A stretch of 64,000 nucleotides of DNA from RYN-230 sp963813975 (GTDB taxonomy: Bacteria > Actinomycetota > Actinomycetes > Streptosporangiales > Streptosporangiaceae), in assembly GCA_963813975.1 (NCBI GenBank), contig CAWFAP010000001.1:558001-622000 (forward strand), written 5' to 3'. The notes beneath the pieces are model-generated. The model was not told the DNA's origin. It ran no database searches and was given only the letters and a program-made list of their open reading frames with translations. A program made the translations under genes and the position numbers. Below are positions 33,665 to 42,073 of this stretch, in pieces. Within the stretch, counting starts at the first letter, position 1. Each line of letters begins with the position of its first letter.

Positions 33665-34815
33665 CCTTGCTGACTTTCACCGAGCACGCCCTGCCGTACT
33701 GCGTGTTTTCCCGCGGCACGGACAGCCCCCGGGTGGGGGCGGGTCTCGGCACGTACATCGTTGACCTGCACCGGACGTTCGGCGACCCGATCTTCGCCGG
33801 GCCTTCACTCAACGCTTTCATGAGCCGCGGACCGCGGGCCTGGCAGCGCACCCGGGAACGGCTGCTCGGGTCCGTCCGGGGCGGCCAGATCAGTGACCTG
33901 GTGCCGATGGCCGAGGCGACCTTGCACCTCCCGTTCGAGGTGGCGGACTTCGCGGACTTCTACTCCTCGCTCGAGCACGCGACCAACGCCGCGCGGGTCC
34001 TGCGGCCCGGCGACCCGCAGGTGCACCGCAACTGGCGGGAGATGCCGGTCGGCTACCACGGGCGGGCCGGCACGGTGGTGGTCAGCGGCACGCCGGTGCC
34101 GCGCCCACGCGGCCAGCTCGCTCCCGGCCACGCGCGACCCGAGCTGGCGCCGGCCCGCAAGCTGGACTTCGAGGCGGAGATCGGCTTCGTGGTGGGGGTG
34201 GGGTCGGCGCCGGGCCAGCCCGTGCCGGCCGGGGCGTTTGCCCAGCACGTGTTCGGCGTGGTGCTGCTCATCGACTGGAGCGCGCGGGATATCCAGGCGT
34301 TCGAGTCCCGGCCGCTGGGACCGTTCCTGAGTAAGTCCTTCGCGACCACGATCTCGCCCTGGGTCATCCCACTGGCCGCCTTGGAACAGTCTCGGGTGCC
34401 GCCTCCGGCGCAGGACCCCGAGCCCCTCGGTTACCTGCGGGAAAGCCTGCCCTGGGGCCTGGACATCGACCTCACCGTGAGCATCAACAGCCAGATCATC
34501 TCGCGGCCGCGCTTCGCCACCATGTACTGGACCGGGGCTCAGCAGCTCGCGCACCTCACCGTGAACGGCGCCGCGCTGCGGACCGGCGACCTGTACGGCT
34601 CGGGCACCGTGTCCAGCTTCCGCCGCGACGAGATGGGTTCGCTGCTGGAGATGACTACCGGCGGCCGGGACCCGATCATGCTGCCGGACGGGCAGACCCG
34701 CGGCTACCTGGCCGACGGTGACACGGTCACGCTGTCCGGGTCGGCGCCTGGACCGGACGGCTCCCGGATCGAGTTCGGGAGCGCGTCCGGCCAGATCCTC
34801 GCGCCAGTGAGCTGA
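33661..34815 (+). CDS. fahA: Fumarylacetoacetase
   Basis: Hydrolyses fumarylacetoacetate to fumarate and acetoacetate, the last step of homogentisate catabolism. The 384-residue protein has the two-domain layout of the family: an N-terminal SH3-like part, then the mixed beta-roll catalytic domain. Visible landmarks are FYSSLEHATNAARV with the catalytic His, MPVGYHGRAGTVVVSGTPV, the metal-binding FEAEIGFVVG, and DWSARDIQAFE. It starts at TTG 33661, overlapping the GntR stop (TTGA). The intermediate maleylacetoacetate isomerase is not encoded nearby. Confidence 0.92.
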   Translation: MTLLTFTEHALPYCVFSRGTDSPRVGAGLGTYIVDLHRTFGDPIFAGPSLNAFMSRGPRAWQRTRERLLGSVRGGQISDLVPMAEATLHLPFEVADFADFYSSLEHATNAARVLRPGDPQVHRNWREMPVGYHGRAGTVVVSGTPVPRPRGQLAPGHARPELAPARKLDFEAEIGFVVGVGSAPGQPVPAGAFAQHVFGVVLLIDWSARDIQAFESRPLGPFLSKSFATTISPWVIPLAALEQSRVPPPAQDPEPLGYLRESLPWGLDIDLTVSINSQIISRPRFATMYWTGAQQLAHLTVNGAALRTGDLYGSGTVSSFRRDEMGSLLEMTTGGRDPIMLPDGQTRGYLADGDTVTLSGSAPGPDGSRIEFGSASGQILAPVS

Positions 34816-34865
34816 GCGGGGTCGCCGGGCCGCCGGGCCGCCGTCCTCACGGGGCGGCAACCCGG

Positions 34866-36566
34866 TCAGCCGGCCCCTGGAGCAGCGGCGTCGAACGCCT
34901 CGAGGGCCTCGCCGGGTGTGTCGAAGTAGGCGTCCGGGCCCTCGGCGCCGCTGATCCCGTAGTGCTCGAGCTGGTGGCGGACCGGCTTGATCAGGCTGGT
35001 CATCACGAACCGGATGTCATGCTGGTGCAGCTGGGTGATGGCGCCGCTCAGTACCGAAGAGGCCGTGTAGTCCACGTCGCCGATGGCCGCGCCGTCGAGG
35101 ACGAACCAGCGCAGCGGGCCACCCTCGGCGGTGATCGCCATGAGGTCTTCCAGCAGGCGGGCGGCGTTCGCGAAGTACAGGCTGGTGCCGAACCGGTAGA
35201 TGACCAGCCCCGGCTCGGTCCGCGCCCCCCGCATTACCGGCGTGGTCTTCCAGTGCCCGGCCGCCGACTTCACCAGCACGCTGTTGCGAGGCCGGTAGCT
35301 GTGCCGCAGGTGATCGATGATCGAGGCGATCACGGCCACCAGGATGCCGTCCTGGACGCTCAGGGCCACCACGGCCGCCGCGGTGATCACGGCGACCGCG
35401 AACTCGTAGGGGCGGACCCGCAGCAGCTGCCGGATGCCGCGGAGGTCCACCAGTTCTACGCCGATCAGGAACACCACCGCGGCCAGCGCGGCGTCCGGCA
35501 GGTAGCTGAGTGGCCCGGTGGCGGCGAGCAGCACCACCAGGGCCAGCGCGCTGGTGGTGAGCGTGGCCAGCTGGCTGCGCCCGCCCGCGCCATCCACGAT
35601 CTGGGTCTTGGTGGGGCTCCCGTTCACCACGAACGTGCCGGTGAACCCCGCGGCGATGTTGCCCGCTCCCAGCCCGGTCAGGTCGATGTCCGTGCTGAAC
35701 GGCTCGCCGTACTTGGCCGCGTACGCGCGGGCGGTGGCCGCGCTCTGGGCCAGGATGACGATGAAGATCGATGCCGAGGTGCCCAGCAGCGCGAGGGCGT
35801 CGTGCCGCCCGAGGGCGGGCAGCCCGAAGGCGGGCAGCCCGCGGGGGATGTGGCCGAGCACGCTGACACCGTGCGCGGCCAGGTCGGCCACCCGGCTGGC
35901 GATGATCGCGCCGATCACCGCGATCAGCGCGCCGGGGATCCGCCGGGTGATCCGGCGGGCGGCCATCGTCACCGCCACCACGCTGAGCGAGACGGCGACC
36001 GTGAGGCCCTGGCCCTGGGGCAGGCCCTGGACCGTCTGCACGAGTTTGATCACCGTGTGCGGGCTGGGCGCGCTGACCCCGAGCATGTCCGGCAGTTGCC
36101 CGATGGCGACCTGGATGCCGACCCCGGCCAGGAAGCCGAGCAGCACCGTGCGGGACAGGAAGTTGGCCAGGAAACCGAGCCGGGCCAGCCGGGCGATGAG
36201 CAGCAGGGCGCCGGTGAGCAGGGCCGCGAGCCCGGCCAGCCGGATGTACTGCGCCGAGCCGGGGTCCGCCAGCCGGAGCAGGGCGGCAGCCAGGATGGCC
36301 GCGGTCGCGGAGTCCGCCGCGACGACCAGGTGGCGCGAGGCGCCGAACACGGCGAACAGGGCCATCGGCAGCAGCAGCGTGTACAGCCCGGTGACCACCG
36401 GCATCCCGGCGATCCGGGCGTAGCCGAGCACCTCGGGGATGCCCAGCGCGGCCAGGGTGACCCCGGCGAGCAGGTCCCCGGGCACCTGGTCCCGGCGGAG
36501 CGGCAGCAGCCCCTGGAGCACCGGCCACTCGCGCGGCCGCCGGGCCCACCCGGCCACCGACCTCAC
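34866..36566 (-). CDS. SulP family anion transporter with C-terminal STAS domain
   Basis: A 566-residue sulfate permease-like transporter. The N-terminal signature DLLAGVTLAALGIPEVLGYARIAGMP is the SulP motif, followed by about ten to twelve hydrophobic segments to residue 425. A STAS domain ends the protein (about 440-550), with LDGAAIGDVDYTASSVLSGAI at the position equivalent to the antagonist motif. Sulfate, bicarbonate or dicarboxylate are possible substrates; no carbonic anhydrase or sulfur gene is adjacent. It is convergent with fahA, with a 50-bp gap. Confidence 0.9.
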   Translation of the reverse strand: MRSVAGWARRPREWPVLQGLLPLRRDQVPGDLLAGVTLAALGIPEVLGYARIAGMPVVTGLYTLLLPMALFAVFGASRHLVVAADSATAAILAAALLRLADPGSAQYIRLAGLAALLTGALLLIARLARLGFLANFLSRTVLLGFLAGVGIQVAIGQLPDMLGVSAPSPHTVIKLVQTVQGLPQGQGLTVAVSLSVVAVTMAARRITRRIPGALIAVIGAIIASRVADLAAHGVSVLGHIPRGLPAFGLPALGRHDALALLGTSASIFIVILAQSAATARAYAAKYGEPFSTDIDLTGLGAGNIAAGFTGTFVVNGSPTKTQIVDGAGGRSQLATLTTSALALVVLLAATGPLSYLPDAALAAVVFLIGVELVDLRGIRQLLRVRPYEFAVAVITAAAVVALSVQDGILVAVIASIIDHLRHSYRPRNSVLVKSAAGHWKTTPVMRGARTEPGLVIYRFGTSLYFANAARLLEDLMAITAEGGPLRWFVLDGAAIGDVDYTASSVLSGAITQLHQHDIRFVMTSLIKPVRHQLEHYGISGAEGPDAYFDTPGEALEAFDAAAPGAG

Positions 36567-36724
36567 CCGGCCTCCCCCCGCCCCGCATCCTGGATCCCGC
36601 CATCATGCCCGTCGCCGCGCCGGGGATGGATCACGCGCTGGCGCTGTTCCCCGCATTTCACGCTCGTCGTGTGCGTAATCGGGATGATTTGTCTGTTTCG
36701 GCGAACCGTACCGTGGGCGTGAAA

Positions 36725-36808
36725 TGTGGGCATGTGAGGCAGGTGGGGCTGGAACAGCCGGGGGGTGGTAGGGCAGGAGGGGTGTGTGAAGTGGGTGGGG
36801 CGGATGGG
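36725..36808 (-). terminator. C-rich, G-poor 3' region, candidate Rho-dependent terminator
   Basis: Immediately after the oxidase stop, the minus-strand transcript runs through roughly 80 nt dominated by C, with repeated CCCC/CCC tracts and few G, and no evident hairpin. Such C-over-G bubbles are the hallmark of Rho-loading sites. On the plus strand it appears as G tracts. Confidence 0.4.
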
Positions 36809-39445
36809 TCACAGGCCCCGGACGCGGGCGCTGGTGGGGTCGAAGGGCGGGCGCAGCGAGACCGTGGCCGGGTAGAGGTCGCCGCCCGCGTTGACCTGGT
36901 AGCGGCCGCTGCGCAGGAATTCCGGCGTGATCACGTCGCCGGCCGGGTGCCGCAGGTAACCGAGGCCCACGGGTCGGCCGACCGCCTCGCCCCAGGCCGC
37001 CGAGGTGAGCTGGCCCACCGCCACGCCGTCCCGGAGCACGAGCTCACCGCCCCAGAGCATCGGCCGGCGTCCGTGCTGGCCCGGCCCCCCGTCCTGGCCG
37101 TCCTGCCCCGGCCCCTTGTCCGGGGTGTCCCGGCGCGGCCCGCCTCCCGGGATCCGGGCGGGGCCCCCGCCCCAGCTCCCGCCCGGATCCCGACCCGGTT
37201 CCCCGCTGTGGCCGTCCCGGGCCGCGTCACCGACGATGACTGACACCAGCCGCCGCCGGGGGCCCTCGGCGCGCGCCTTCTCGACGGCCTCCCGGCCGAG
37301 GAACGGGATGTCGCCGCGCAGCTTGCACGCGAACAGCAGCCCCGCCTCCACAGGGCCGTAGTCCGGGGTCAGCTCACGGCCGAAGGCCCGGTATCCCTTT
37401 TCCAGCCGCATGGACTCGATCGTGTAGTAGCCGGCGTGGGCCAGCCCGAACTCCGGGCCCGCCCCGGTGAGCAGCTCGAACACCCCGACCGCGCACTCGG
37501 CCGGCACGTACAGCTCCCAGCCCAGCTCGCCCACGTAGGTGATCCGGGTCGCGCGCAGGCGGAAGTAGCCCAGGTCGATCTCCCGGCTGGTCCCGAACGG
37601 GAACGCCTCGTCGCTCAGGTCCGCCGGGCACAGCGCGGCCAGCAGATCCCGTGACCTCGGCCCCATCACGCCGAGCACCGCGTACGCCGAGGTGACGTCG
37701 ACCAGCCGCGCGAACGCGTCCGCCGGCATCCGGCGCCGGATGTGATCCTGGTCCCGCTCGGTCGTCGCCGAGCTGCTGACCAGCAGGAACTCCTCCGCGG
37801 ACAGCCGGGTCACGGTCAGGTCCGACTCGTAGCGGCCCCGCTCGTTGAGCATCCCGGTGTACACGGTCCGGCCCGGCGGCACGGCCACGTCCGCGGTGCA
37901 CAGCCACTGCAGGGCCCGTTCGCTGTCCGGCCCGGTCAGCAGGTACTTCGAGAACGAGGTCTGGTCGAACAGGGCCACGTCCCGCCGGGTGGCCCGCTGC
38001 TCGGCGGCCGACCACGGGAGCCAGCCCGGCGGGTCCCAGGTGTAGCCGATCACCGGTTCCGTGCCCCGTGGGGTGAGACCAGGCGGGGCGAACACATTGG
38101 GCCGCTCCCACCCCATCCGGCTGCCGAAGCACGCACCGGCCGCCGCCACCAGGTGGTGCACGGGGGAGCGGCGCAGCGGCCGGGCCGTGGCCAGTTCCCG
38201 GTTCGGCCACGGCACCGCGTAGTGCAGGCCGAGCACCTCGCCGACCCGGTCGCGCAGGAACCGGGTGTTGCCGTGGAACGGCGCGAACCGCCGGATGTCG
38301 GCCGCGGTCAGGTCCAGCCCCGGGTCGCCGGTGAGGATCCACTCGGCCAGGGCCCGCCCGGCGCCGCCCGCGGACGCGATGCCGACCGAGTTGAAGCCCG
38401 CCCCCACGAAGAAGTTCCGCAGCCCGGGCGCCTCACCGGCGATGAACTGGTTGTCCGGGGTAAAGCTCTCCGGGCCGTTGTAGAACTTCTTGATGCCCGT
38501 GTCGCGCAGCGCCGGGATGCGCCGCTGGGCCTGCTCCATCAGCGGCGCGAAGTGCTCCCAGTCCTCACCCAGCAGCTGGAACTCGAACGGGTAGGGGATC
38601 TGGTCGGGGGACACCCACGGCTTGGCGTCCGGCTCGAACCCGCCCACAACCAGGCCGCCCACTTCTTCCTTGAAGTAGGTGTAGCCATCCGGGTCGCGGA
38701 GCACCGGCAGGTCCCGGTGGATCCCGTCGATCTGGTCGGTCACCACGTAGAAGTGCTCACAGGAGTGCAATGGGACGGTCACCCCGCACCAGCCCGCCAC
38801 CTGCTTGGCCCACTGCCCGGCGCAGTTGACCACGATCTCGGCCTCGACGTCTCCCTGGCTGGTCCGGACGCCCCGCACCGCTCCATCACTGGTCAGGATC
38901 CCGGTGACCCGGGTCCGCTCCCGGATCGCCACCCCCCGGGACCGGGCCCCCCGGGCCAGCGCGTAGGTCAGGTCGGCCGGGTTGGCCTTGCCGTCGTCGG
39001 GCAGCCAGATCGCCCCGGCCAGGTCGCCGGTCTCCATGACCGGGTAGCGCTCCCCGGCCTGCCCGGGGCTGAGGATCTCGGCCTGCAGCCCGAACGCCTC
39101 GGCGGCGGCGGCGGTCCGCCGGAGCTGGGTCAGCCGCTCTGGGGTGCGGGCCACGATGAGCCCGCCGCAGCGCCGGAAGCCGGCCGACAGCCCGGTCTCC
39201 TCCTCCAGCCGGGCGTACAGGTCGGTGGAGTACTGGACCAGGCGGGTGCCGCTCTCGGTGGCGCGCAGCAGGCCGACCAGCCCGGCCGCGTGCCACGTGG
39301 TCCCGCAGGACAGCTGCCCCTGCTCCAGCAGCAGCACGTCACTGCACCCACGCTCAGCCAGGTGATAGGCCACGCTCGTGCCGATGACCCCGCCGCCGAC
39401 GATGATCACCCGCGCATGCTGGGGAAGCACCTGAGCATCAGTCAT
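36809..39445 (-). CDS. FAD-dependent dimethylglycine/sarcosine dehydrogenase-like oxidase (DAO-GcvT fusion)
   Basis: An 878-residue flavoprotein. The N-terminal DAO domain starts with the FAD-binding VIIVGGGVIGTSVAYHLAERG and has TTWHAAGLVGLLR near residue 50; in dimethylglycine dehydrogenase the His there carries FAD covalently. An FAO_M-type middle follows (from about 375), then GCV_T aminomethyl-transferase domains (about 430-860), which in relatives bind tetrahydrofolate and take up the released one-carbon unit. An unusual Gly/Pro/Asp-rich insertion of about 50 residues (residues 740-793) interrupts the last domain. The ATG overlaps the kinase stop by 8 bp, so the two are co-translated. 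The likely substrate class is an N-methylated amine or amino acid. Confidence 0.88.
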   Translation of the reverse strand: MTDAQVLPQHARVIIVGGGVIGTSVAYHLAERGCSDVLLLEQGQLSCGTTWHAAGLVGLLRATESGTRLVQYSTDLYARLEEETGLSAGFRRCGGLIVARTPERLTQLRRTAAAAEAFGLQAEILSPGQAGERYPVMETGDLAGAIWLPDDGKANPADLTYALARGARSRGVAIRERTRVTGILTSDGAVRGVRTSQGDVEAEIVVNCAGQWAKQVAGWCGVTVPLHSCEHFYVVTDQIDGIHRDLPVLRDPDGYTYFKEEVGGLVVGGFEPDAKPWVSPDQIPYPFEFQLLGEDWEHFAPLMEQAQRRIPALRDTGIKKFYNGPESFTPDNQFIAGEAPGLRNFFVGAGFNSVGIASAGGAGRALAEWILTGDPGLDLTAADIRRFAPFHGNTRFLRDRVGEVLGLHYAVPWPNRELATARPLRRSPVHHLVAAAGACFGSRMGWERPNVFAPPGLTPRGTEPVIGYTWDPPGWLPWSAAEQRATRRDVALFDQTSFSKYLLTGPDSERALQWLCTADVAVPPGRTVYTGMLNERGRYESDLTVTRLSAEEFLLVSSSATTERDQDHIRRRMPADAFARLVDVTSAYAVLGVMGPRSRDLLAALCPADLSDEAFPFGTSREIDLGYFRLRATRITYVGELGWELYVPAECAVGVFELLTGAGPEFGLAHAGYYTIESMRLEKGYRAFGRELTPDYGPVEAGLLFACKLRGDIPFLGREAVEKARAEGPRRRLVSVIVGDAARDGHSGEPGRDPGGSWGGGPARIPGGGPRRDTPDKGPGQDGQDGGPGQHGRRPMLWGGELVLRDGVAVGQLTSAAWGEAVGRPVGLGYLRHPAGDVITPEFLRSGRYQVNAGGDLYPATVSLRPPFDPTSARVRGL

Positions 39446-40331
39446 CGCGGGCCGCCTCGTCCAGCAGGCGTCCCCAGGCCGGGCTGGTCATCACGGCCGC
39501 GGCCACCTCGAACCGTTCCATGGCCCAGCCCCAGAAGTCGAACTCGATCGGGCTGCTGGCGTGCTGGATCGCTCCCCACAGCGTCCATCCGTACTTGCCT
39601 ACCAGCCCCAGGATCTGGGCGCGGGCCACCTTATTCCGCAACGAACCGCCGTAGTACTCACTCACGAGGGCCGCGAGGGCATCGGTGGACAGGCCGCATT
39701 CCCCCCAGATGTTGCCGAGCTCGAAACAGGGATCGTTGTTGCCCGAGTACTCGTAGTCGATGAGCCAGATCTTCTCGCCGTCGTCGATGAAGTTGGCGGC
39801 GAGCAGGTCGTTGTTGCACGGGACGGTTCCCGCGTCCCGGACGGCGAGGGCCCGGCGGGCCGCCGAGACCTGGGGCATCAGCTCTCCGTACCCGGGCGGG
39901 ACCGCGAACCCGTGCCCGGTGGCCACGTCCAGGTAGCGCCGCTGCACCTCGAACATGCTGAAGTCACCGGCGAACCGCGGCCCCCTGTGGAGCCGGCGGC
40001 ACGCCTCTGCGACCCTGGGGATAGTGACCGGGTCGGCGAGGTCTTCGTTGCGGAAAGTTCTTCCGTTGATGTAGCCGAGCACGAGCATGCCGTGCTCGGG
40101 GCGGTAGGCGACGACCGGCGCACCCACCCCCGCGGCCGCCGCGGCGACCGAGTTGCGGTGCTCGTGGTCCCGGTTGATCGCCAGCAGATCCCCGGGGGAC
40201 CAGATCCGGGCCACGAACGTGCCCCGCGGCGTCGTGACCTTGTAGTTCCGGTTGGTGAGCCCGCCGGGCAGCGGCTCCACCGTGCGCGGCGTGGCGGCCA
40301 GGCACGGCACCTGGTCAAACAGAGCGTCCAT
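39438..40331 (-). CDS. Choline/ethanolamine kinase-like phosphotransferase (APH family)
   Basis: A 297-residue kinase-fold protein. The N-terminus LPGGLTNRNYKVTTPRGTFVARI is the P-loop-like ATP region of choline/ethanolamine kinases. The catalytic loop reads CNNDLLAANF, where relatives usually have CHNDL; the Asp and the downstream Asn are kept but the His is Asn. The Mg-binding motif IDYEYSGNNDPCFELGN follows. I start it at ATG 40331 because the fold begins right after; the frame extends to 40379. No Shine-Dalgarno site is clear. It heads an operon with the oxidase and is divergent from the APC permease. The substrate is probably a small amino alcohol, by analogy. Confidence 0.84.
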   Translation of the reverse strand: MDALFDQVPCLAATPRTVEPLPGGLTNRNYKVTTPRGTFVARIWSPGDLLAINRDHEHRNSVAAAAAGVGAPVVAYRPEHGMLVLGYINGRTFRNEDLADPVTIPRVAEACRRLHRGPRFAGDFSMFEVQRRYLDVATGHGFAVPPGYGELMPQVSAARRALAVRDAGTVPCNNDLLAANFIDDGEKIWLIDYEYSGNNDPCFELGNIWGECGLSTDALAALVSEYYGGSLRNKVARAQILGLVGKYGWTLWGAIQHASSPIEFDFWGWAMERFEVAAAVMTSPAWGRLLDEAARDD

Positions 40332-40363
40332 TGCACCGCAGGGTAGAGGCCGCGACTCATAAG

Positions 40364-40371
40364 GTCTAGAC
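40364..40371. promoter_or_regulatory. GTCTAGAC palindrome, copy 1 (candidate GntR operator)
   Basis: A perfect 8-bp palindrome in the 138-bp gap between the divergent kinase and APC permease genes, in the context AAGGTCTAGACGC. GntR/HutC proteins such as DasR recognise sites with the same GGTCTAGACC-like core. A HutC-type regulator is encoded 1.7 kb downstream. Confidence 0.6.
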
Positions 40372-40415
40372 GCAATCACGGGAATGTCTCAGTCGTGACC
40401 CACTGCGGCAATTGG

Positions 40416-40423
40416 GTCTAGAC
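40416..40423. promoter_or_regulatory. GTCTAGAC palindrome, copy 2 (candidate GntR operator)
   Basis: The second exact copy, 52 bp (about five helical turns) from the first, in the context TTGGGTCTAGACAG, 47 bp before the permease start. The spacing on one DNA face suits cooperative binding or looping over both divergent promoters. Confidence 0.6.
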
Positions 40424-40469
40424 AGTAACGAGCCCGGAATTTACGCTACGCCTCAACCTGGGAGGCGCC

Positions 40470-42029
40470 ATGACCAGCACCCCGCACTCCGCTGAGCACG
40501 AACGCGACTCCGCTGACCTGGCGCAGTTCGGCTACAAGCAGGAGCTGAAGCGCTCGCTCGGGCTGGGGAGCTCGTTCGCGGTCGCGTTCAGCTACATCTC
40601 GCCGTCCACCGGCATCTTCACCCTGTTCGCGCTGGGCCTGACCACGATCGGCGGGGTGTTCATCTGGACCTGGCCGGTGGTGGCGGCCGGCCAGTTCCTG
40701 GTCGCGCTGAACTTCGCCGAGGTGTCCAGCCACTACCCGGTGGCCGGGTCGGTGTTCCAGTGGACCAAGTACCTGGCCAGCCGGACGTACTCGTGGTTCA
40801 CCGGCTGGATCTACCTATTCGCAGGCATCCTGACCGTCACTGCGGTGGTGGCGACCATCCCGATCGCGCTCATCCCGGCGCTGAACGGGCTGGGCTGGCA
40901 CAGCCTGAACGCGGCCAGCCTGCACACCCAGCTGGTGGTGGCGCTGATCGTGCTGATCATCATCACGGTGCTGAACATCTACGGCGTGCGGCTGGTCGCG
41001 GTGATCAACAACACCGGGGTCGTGTTCGAGATCCTCGGCATGTTCGTGTTCGCGATCGTGCTCCTGATCTTCCACAACCACCAGGGCTTCCACGTGGTCA
41101 CCAACAGCGCCGGCCTGCACGTCGGGCCCAGCTCGTTCCTGGCCGCCATGTTCATGAGCCTGTTCGTCATCTACGGGTTCGACACCGCGTCGACGCTGGC
41201 CGAAGAGACCCGGGACCCGCGCCGGGCCGCACCCAAGGCGGTGCTGTACTCGGTGATCGGCGCGTTCGTCATCGGCGGCGTGTTCCTGCTGGGCACGCTG
41301 ATGGCCATCCCGAACCTGCACACCGCGATCTCCGGCGCGTGGAACCCGGCCACCGTGATCGAGGCCAACTTCCCCTCCGCGCTGGCCACCATCTACCTGC
41401 TGGTCGTGTCGGCGGCCATCTTCGTCTGCTGCCTGTCCATCCTGGCCGCCACCATCCGGCTGTGCTTCGGCATGTCCCGGGACAACCAGCTGCCGTTCTC
41501 CGGGGTGTGGTCCAGGGTCTCGCCGACGCTGCACACCCCGGTGTGGGCCTGCATCGTGGTCGCGGCGCTGGCGGCGGTCCCGTTCCTGAAGTACTCGGGG
41601 GCCGGGATCATCGCCATCGCCGCGACCGGCATGATCTACCTCAGCTACTTCCTGGGCAACCTGGTGATCATGCGGGCCCGGCTGCGCGGCTGGCCGAAGG
41701 TCAGCGCGCCGTTCAGCCTGCGCCGCTGGGGACCGGTCGTGAACGTGCTCGCGCTGCTGTACGGCGGGGCCATGCTGGTCAACTTCGCCTGGCCCCGGGT
41801 GGCCAGCAACCCGGAGCCCAGGCAGACCGCCGGGCTGCTGAGCTTCGGGATCGGGTTCGTGGACCGGATCCCGATCCTGTGGACCGTGGTGGTGGTCATT
41901 ACGCTGATCGGCGTGATCTATTACCTGGCCGTCGGGCGGCGCAAGCGGTTCGCGCCGGTGATCGCGCCGGCCGGGGACGACGAGCCGCTGGTGACCGGGG
42001 CGGCCGGCCCAGTGCAGCCCGAGACCTGA
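40470..42029 (+). CDS. APC superfamily amino acid/amine permease
   Basis: A 519-residue transporter with about twelve hydrophobic segments. The first is LGLGSSFAVAFSYISPSTGIFTLFALGL, and GFDTASTLAEETRDPRRAAPKA near residue 235 is the loop typical of the APC family (GABA permease/amino acid transporter branch). A GGGAGG ribosome site precedes ATG 40470. It is first in an operon with GntR and metallophosphoesterase genes and divergent from the kinase-oxidase pair. It probably imports the compound those enzymes degrade, likely an amine or N-methyl amino acid. Confidence 0.9.
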   Translation: MTSTPHSAEHERDSADLAQFGYKQELKRSLGLGSSFAVAFSYISPSTGIFTLFALGLTTIGGVFIWTWPVVAAGQFLVALNFAEVSSHYPVAGSVFQWTKYLASRTYSWFTGWIYLFAGILTVTAVVATIPIALIPALNGLGWHSLNAASLHTQLVVALIVLIIITVLNIYGVRLVAVINNTGVVFEILGMFVFAIVLLIFHNHQGFHVVTNSAGLHVGPSSFLAAMFMSLFVIYGFDTASTLAEETRDPRRAAPKAVLYSVIGAFVIGGVFLLGTLMAIPNLHTAISGAWNPATVIEANFPSALATIYLLVVSAAIFVCCLSILAATIRLCFGMSRDNQLPFSGVWSRVSPTLHTPVWACIVVAALAAVPFLKYSGAGIIAIAATGMIYLSYFLGNLVIMRARLRGWPKVSAPFSLRRWGPVVNVLALLYGGAMLVNFAWPRVASNPEPRQTAGLLSFGIGFVDRIPILWTVVVVITLIGVIYYLAVGRRKRFAPVIAPAGDDEPLVTGAAGPVQPET

Positions 42030-42073
42030 GCCCTTTGGCGCAAGGGGAGGGGCTGTTCGCGCTCACGCCGCCG

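Noticed and set aside
34962..36722. Long plus-strand open frame of 586 codons
   Set aside because: It is antisense to the SulP transporter, whose motifs and membrane segments are clear; composition is that of a shadow frame.
36760..36808. G-quadruplex as the main explanation of the plus-strand G tracts
   Set aside because: Possible, but position right after a minus-strand stop and the strong C bias of that transcript fit a Rho site better.
37742..39763. Plus-strand open frame of 673 codons
   Set aside because: It is antisense to the DAO-GcvT oxidase and kinase, with no recognisable motif.
40760..42034. 5' part of the open frame that ends in the GntR gene
   Set aside because: It runs through the APC permease in another frame; only the part after about 42035 encodes the regulator.
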